From positions 13,790,983 through 13,854,982 of the forward strand of contig NC_063050.1 in the NCBI RefSeq assembly GCF_018812025.1: DNA of 64,000 bases. Reading direction: 5' to 3'. Origin of the DNA: Megalobrama amblycephala. Lineage: Eukaryota > Chordata > Actinopteri > Cypriniformes > Xenocyprididae. Position numbers and translations under genes: made by a program. Under the pieces are notes generated by a model. That model was not told the origin of the DNA, ran no database searches, and worked only from the letters and a program-made list of their open reading frames with translations. Of the stretch, positions 62,001-64,000 are shown piece after piece (position 1 is the first letter of the stretch; each line of letters begins with the position of its first letter).

Positions 62001-64000
62001 GCCAATAGAAACGAGTTCGCAAACCTACATCAGCCAATAGAAACGAGTTCGCAAACCTACAACAGTTAATAGAAACAAGTTTGCAAACCTACATCAGCCA
62101 ATAGAAACGAGTTCGCAAACCTACAACAGTTAATAGAAACAAGTTTGCAAACCTACATCAGCCAATAGAAACGACTTCGTAAACCTACAACAGCCAATTG
62201 AAACGAGTTCGCAAACCTACAACAGCCAATAGAAACGAGTTCGCAAACCTACAAGGGCCAATAGAAACGAGTTCGCAAACCTACAACAGTTAATAGAAAC
62301 GAGTTCGCAAACCTACATCAGCCAATAGAAACGACTTCGTAAACCTACAACAGCCAATTGAAACGAGTTCGCAAACCTACAACAGCCAATAGAAACGAGT
62401 TCGCAAACCTACAAGGGCCAATAGAAACGAGTTCGCAAACCTACAACAGCCAATAGAAACGAGTTTGGAAACCTACAACAGCCAATAGAAACGAGTTCGC
62501 AAACCTACATCAGCCAATAGAAACGAGTTCGTAAACCTACAACAGTTAATAGAAACAAGTTCACAAACCTACATCAGCCAATAGAAACGAGCTCGCAAAC
62601 CTACATCAGCCAATAGAAACGAGTTTGCAAACCTACAACAGTTAATAGAAACAAGTTCACAAACCTACATCAGCCAATAGAAACGAGTTCGCAAACCTAC
62701 ATCAGCCAATAGAAACGAGTTCGCAAACCTACATCAGCCAATAGAAACGAGTTCGCAAACCTACAACAGTTAATAGAAACAAGTTTGCAAACCTACATCA
62801 GCCAATAGAAACGAGTTCGCAAACCTACAACAGTTAATAGAAACAAGTTTGCAAACCTACATCAGCCAATAGAAACGAGTTCGTAAACCTACAACAGTTA
62901 ATAGAAACAAGTTCACAAACCTACATCAGCCAATAGAAACGAGTTCGCAAACCTACATCAGCCAATAGAAACGAGTTTGCAAACCTACAACAGTTAATAG
63001 AAACAAGTTCACAAACCTACATCAGCCAATAGAAACGAGTTCGCAAACCTACATCAGCCAATAGAAACGAGTTCGCAAACCTACATCAGCCAATAGAAAC
63101 GAGTTCGCAAACCTACAACAGTTAATAGAAACAAGTTTGCAAACCTACATCAGCCAATAGAAACGAGTTCGCAAACCTACAACAGTTAATAGAAACAAGT
63201 TCACAAACCTACATCAGCCAATAGAAACGAGTTTGCAAACCTACATCAGCCAATAGAAACGAGTTCGCAAACCTACAACAGTTAATAGAAACAAGTTTGC
63301 AAACCTACATCAGCCAATAGAAACGAGTTCGCAAACCTACAACAGTTAATAGAAACAAGTTCACAAACCTACATCAGCCAATAGAAACGAGTTCGCAAAC
63401 CTACAACAGTTAATAGAAACAAGTTTGCAAACCTACATCAGCCAATAGAAACGAGTTCGTAAACCTACAACAGTTAATAGAAACAAGTTCACAAACCTAC
63501 ATCAGCCAATAGAAACGAGTTCGCAAACCTACATCAGCCAATAGAAACGAGTTTGCAAACCTACAACAGTTAATAGAAACAAGTTCACAAACCTACATCA
63601 GCCAATAGAAACGAGTTCGCAAACCTACATCAGCCAATAGAAACGAGTTCGCAAACCTACATCAGCCAATAGAAACGAGTTCGCAAACCTACAACAGTTA
63701 ATAGAAACAAGTTTGCAAACCTACATCAGCCAATAGAAACGAGTTCGCAAACCTACAACAGTTAATAGAAACAAGTTTGCAAACCTACATCAGCCAATAG
63801 AAACGAGTTCGCAAACCTACATCAGCCAATAGAAACGAGTTCGTAAACCTAAAACAGCCAATAGAAACGACTTCGTAAACCTACATCAGCCAATAGAAAC
63901 GAGTTCGTAAACCTAAAACAGCCAATAGAAACGAGTTCATAAACCTACATCAGCCAATAGAAACGAGTTCGTAAACCTAAAACAGCCAATAGAAACGAGT
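59048..64000. repeat. 32-bp tandem satellite, about 155 copies, in a pi4k2a intron
   Basis: The unit is acctacatcagccaatagaa plus acgagttcgcaa, 32 bp, repeated without interruption to the window edge. Main variants are cagccaatag, cagttaatag, cagccaattg and gggccaatag; acgag/acaag; and ttcgcaa, ttcgtaa, ttcacaa and tttgcaa. There are larger periodicities of 160, 672 and 704 bp. On the minus strand each unit carries tattggctgatgtag, identical in form to the exon acceptor at 59048-59049. Confidence 0.97.

Noticed and set aside
59048..64000. CRISPR-like regularly spaced repeats
   Set aside because: Period is 32 bp head to tail with no unique spacers, in a vertebrate intron; it is a tandem satellite.

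Overview
The window looks like a teleost fish chromosome, most likely a cypriniform. The reasons are multi-exon NLR genes with the fish-specific FISNA-NACHT arrangement, a very high density of non-autonomous DNA transposons (TTAA hairpin elements, hAT, Tc1, CACTA-like, Harbinger-like), and a recognisable vertebrate gene neighbourhood. No bacterial or viral genome is present. Assignments rest on reading translated exons, splice sites and reading-frame phase by eye; nothing was searched against a database.

Layout. (1) 0.5-17.7 kb, minus strand: NLR gene A, with a probable 5' UTR exon, a candidate first coding exon, three ~30-residue N-terminal repeat exons, a degenerate fourth, an open 1794-bp FISNA-NACHT exon and five 171-bp LRR exons. 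It runs off the left edge. (2) 17.8-24.6 kb: transposon-rich sequence ending in a decayed LRR exon. (3) 25.2-26.3 kb, minus: the 5' end of zfyve27 (protrudin), namely a probable UTR exon and two coding exons. The rest of that gene is not found in the window. (4) 28.2-29.4 kb, minus: a broken third NLR copy (C). (5) 30.6-34.4 kb: a recent, non-autonomous LTR retrotransposon with identical 369-bp LTRs and one repeat-filled 1035-codon ORF, next to a 1.1-kb inverted-repeat element with a 14-bp target duplication. (6) 36.2-46.5 kb, minus: NLR gene B, organised like A but with a frameshift in NACHT. (7) 47.1-53.3 kb, plus: avpi1, with two coding exons. (8) 56.7-59.05 kb, minus: the last seven exons of pi4k2a. 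(9) 59.05-64.0 kb: a 32-bp tandem satellite filling the next pi4k2a intron up to its splice acceptor and reaching the right edge.

The order and orientation zfyve27(-), avpi1(+), pi4k2a(-) match the mammalian PI4K2A-AVPI1-ZFYVE27 neighbourhood read in reverse, so the ancestral backbone is retained and NLR copies have been inserted or duplicated inside it. The NLRs would be cytosolic innate immune sensors. protrudin (ER shaping, membrane traffic) and PI4K2A (PI4P synthesis on endosomes/TGN) are unrelated housekeeping membrane proteins. The most unusual structures are the splice-site-bearing satellite, the split zfyve27 between duplicated NLR blocks, the inverted-repeat element with a 14-bp duplication, and the LTR element.
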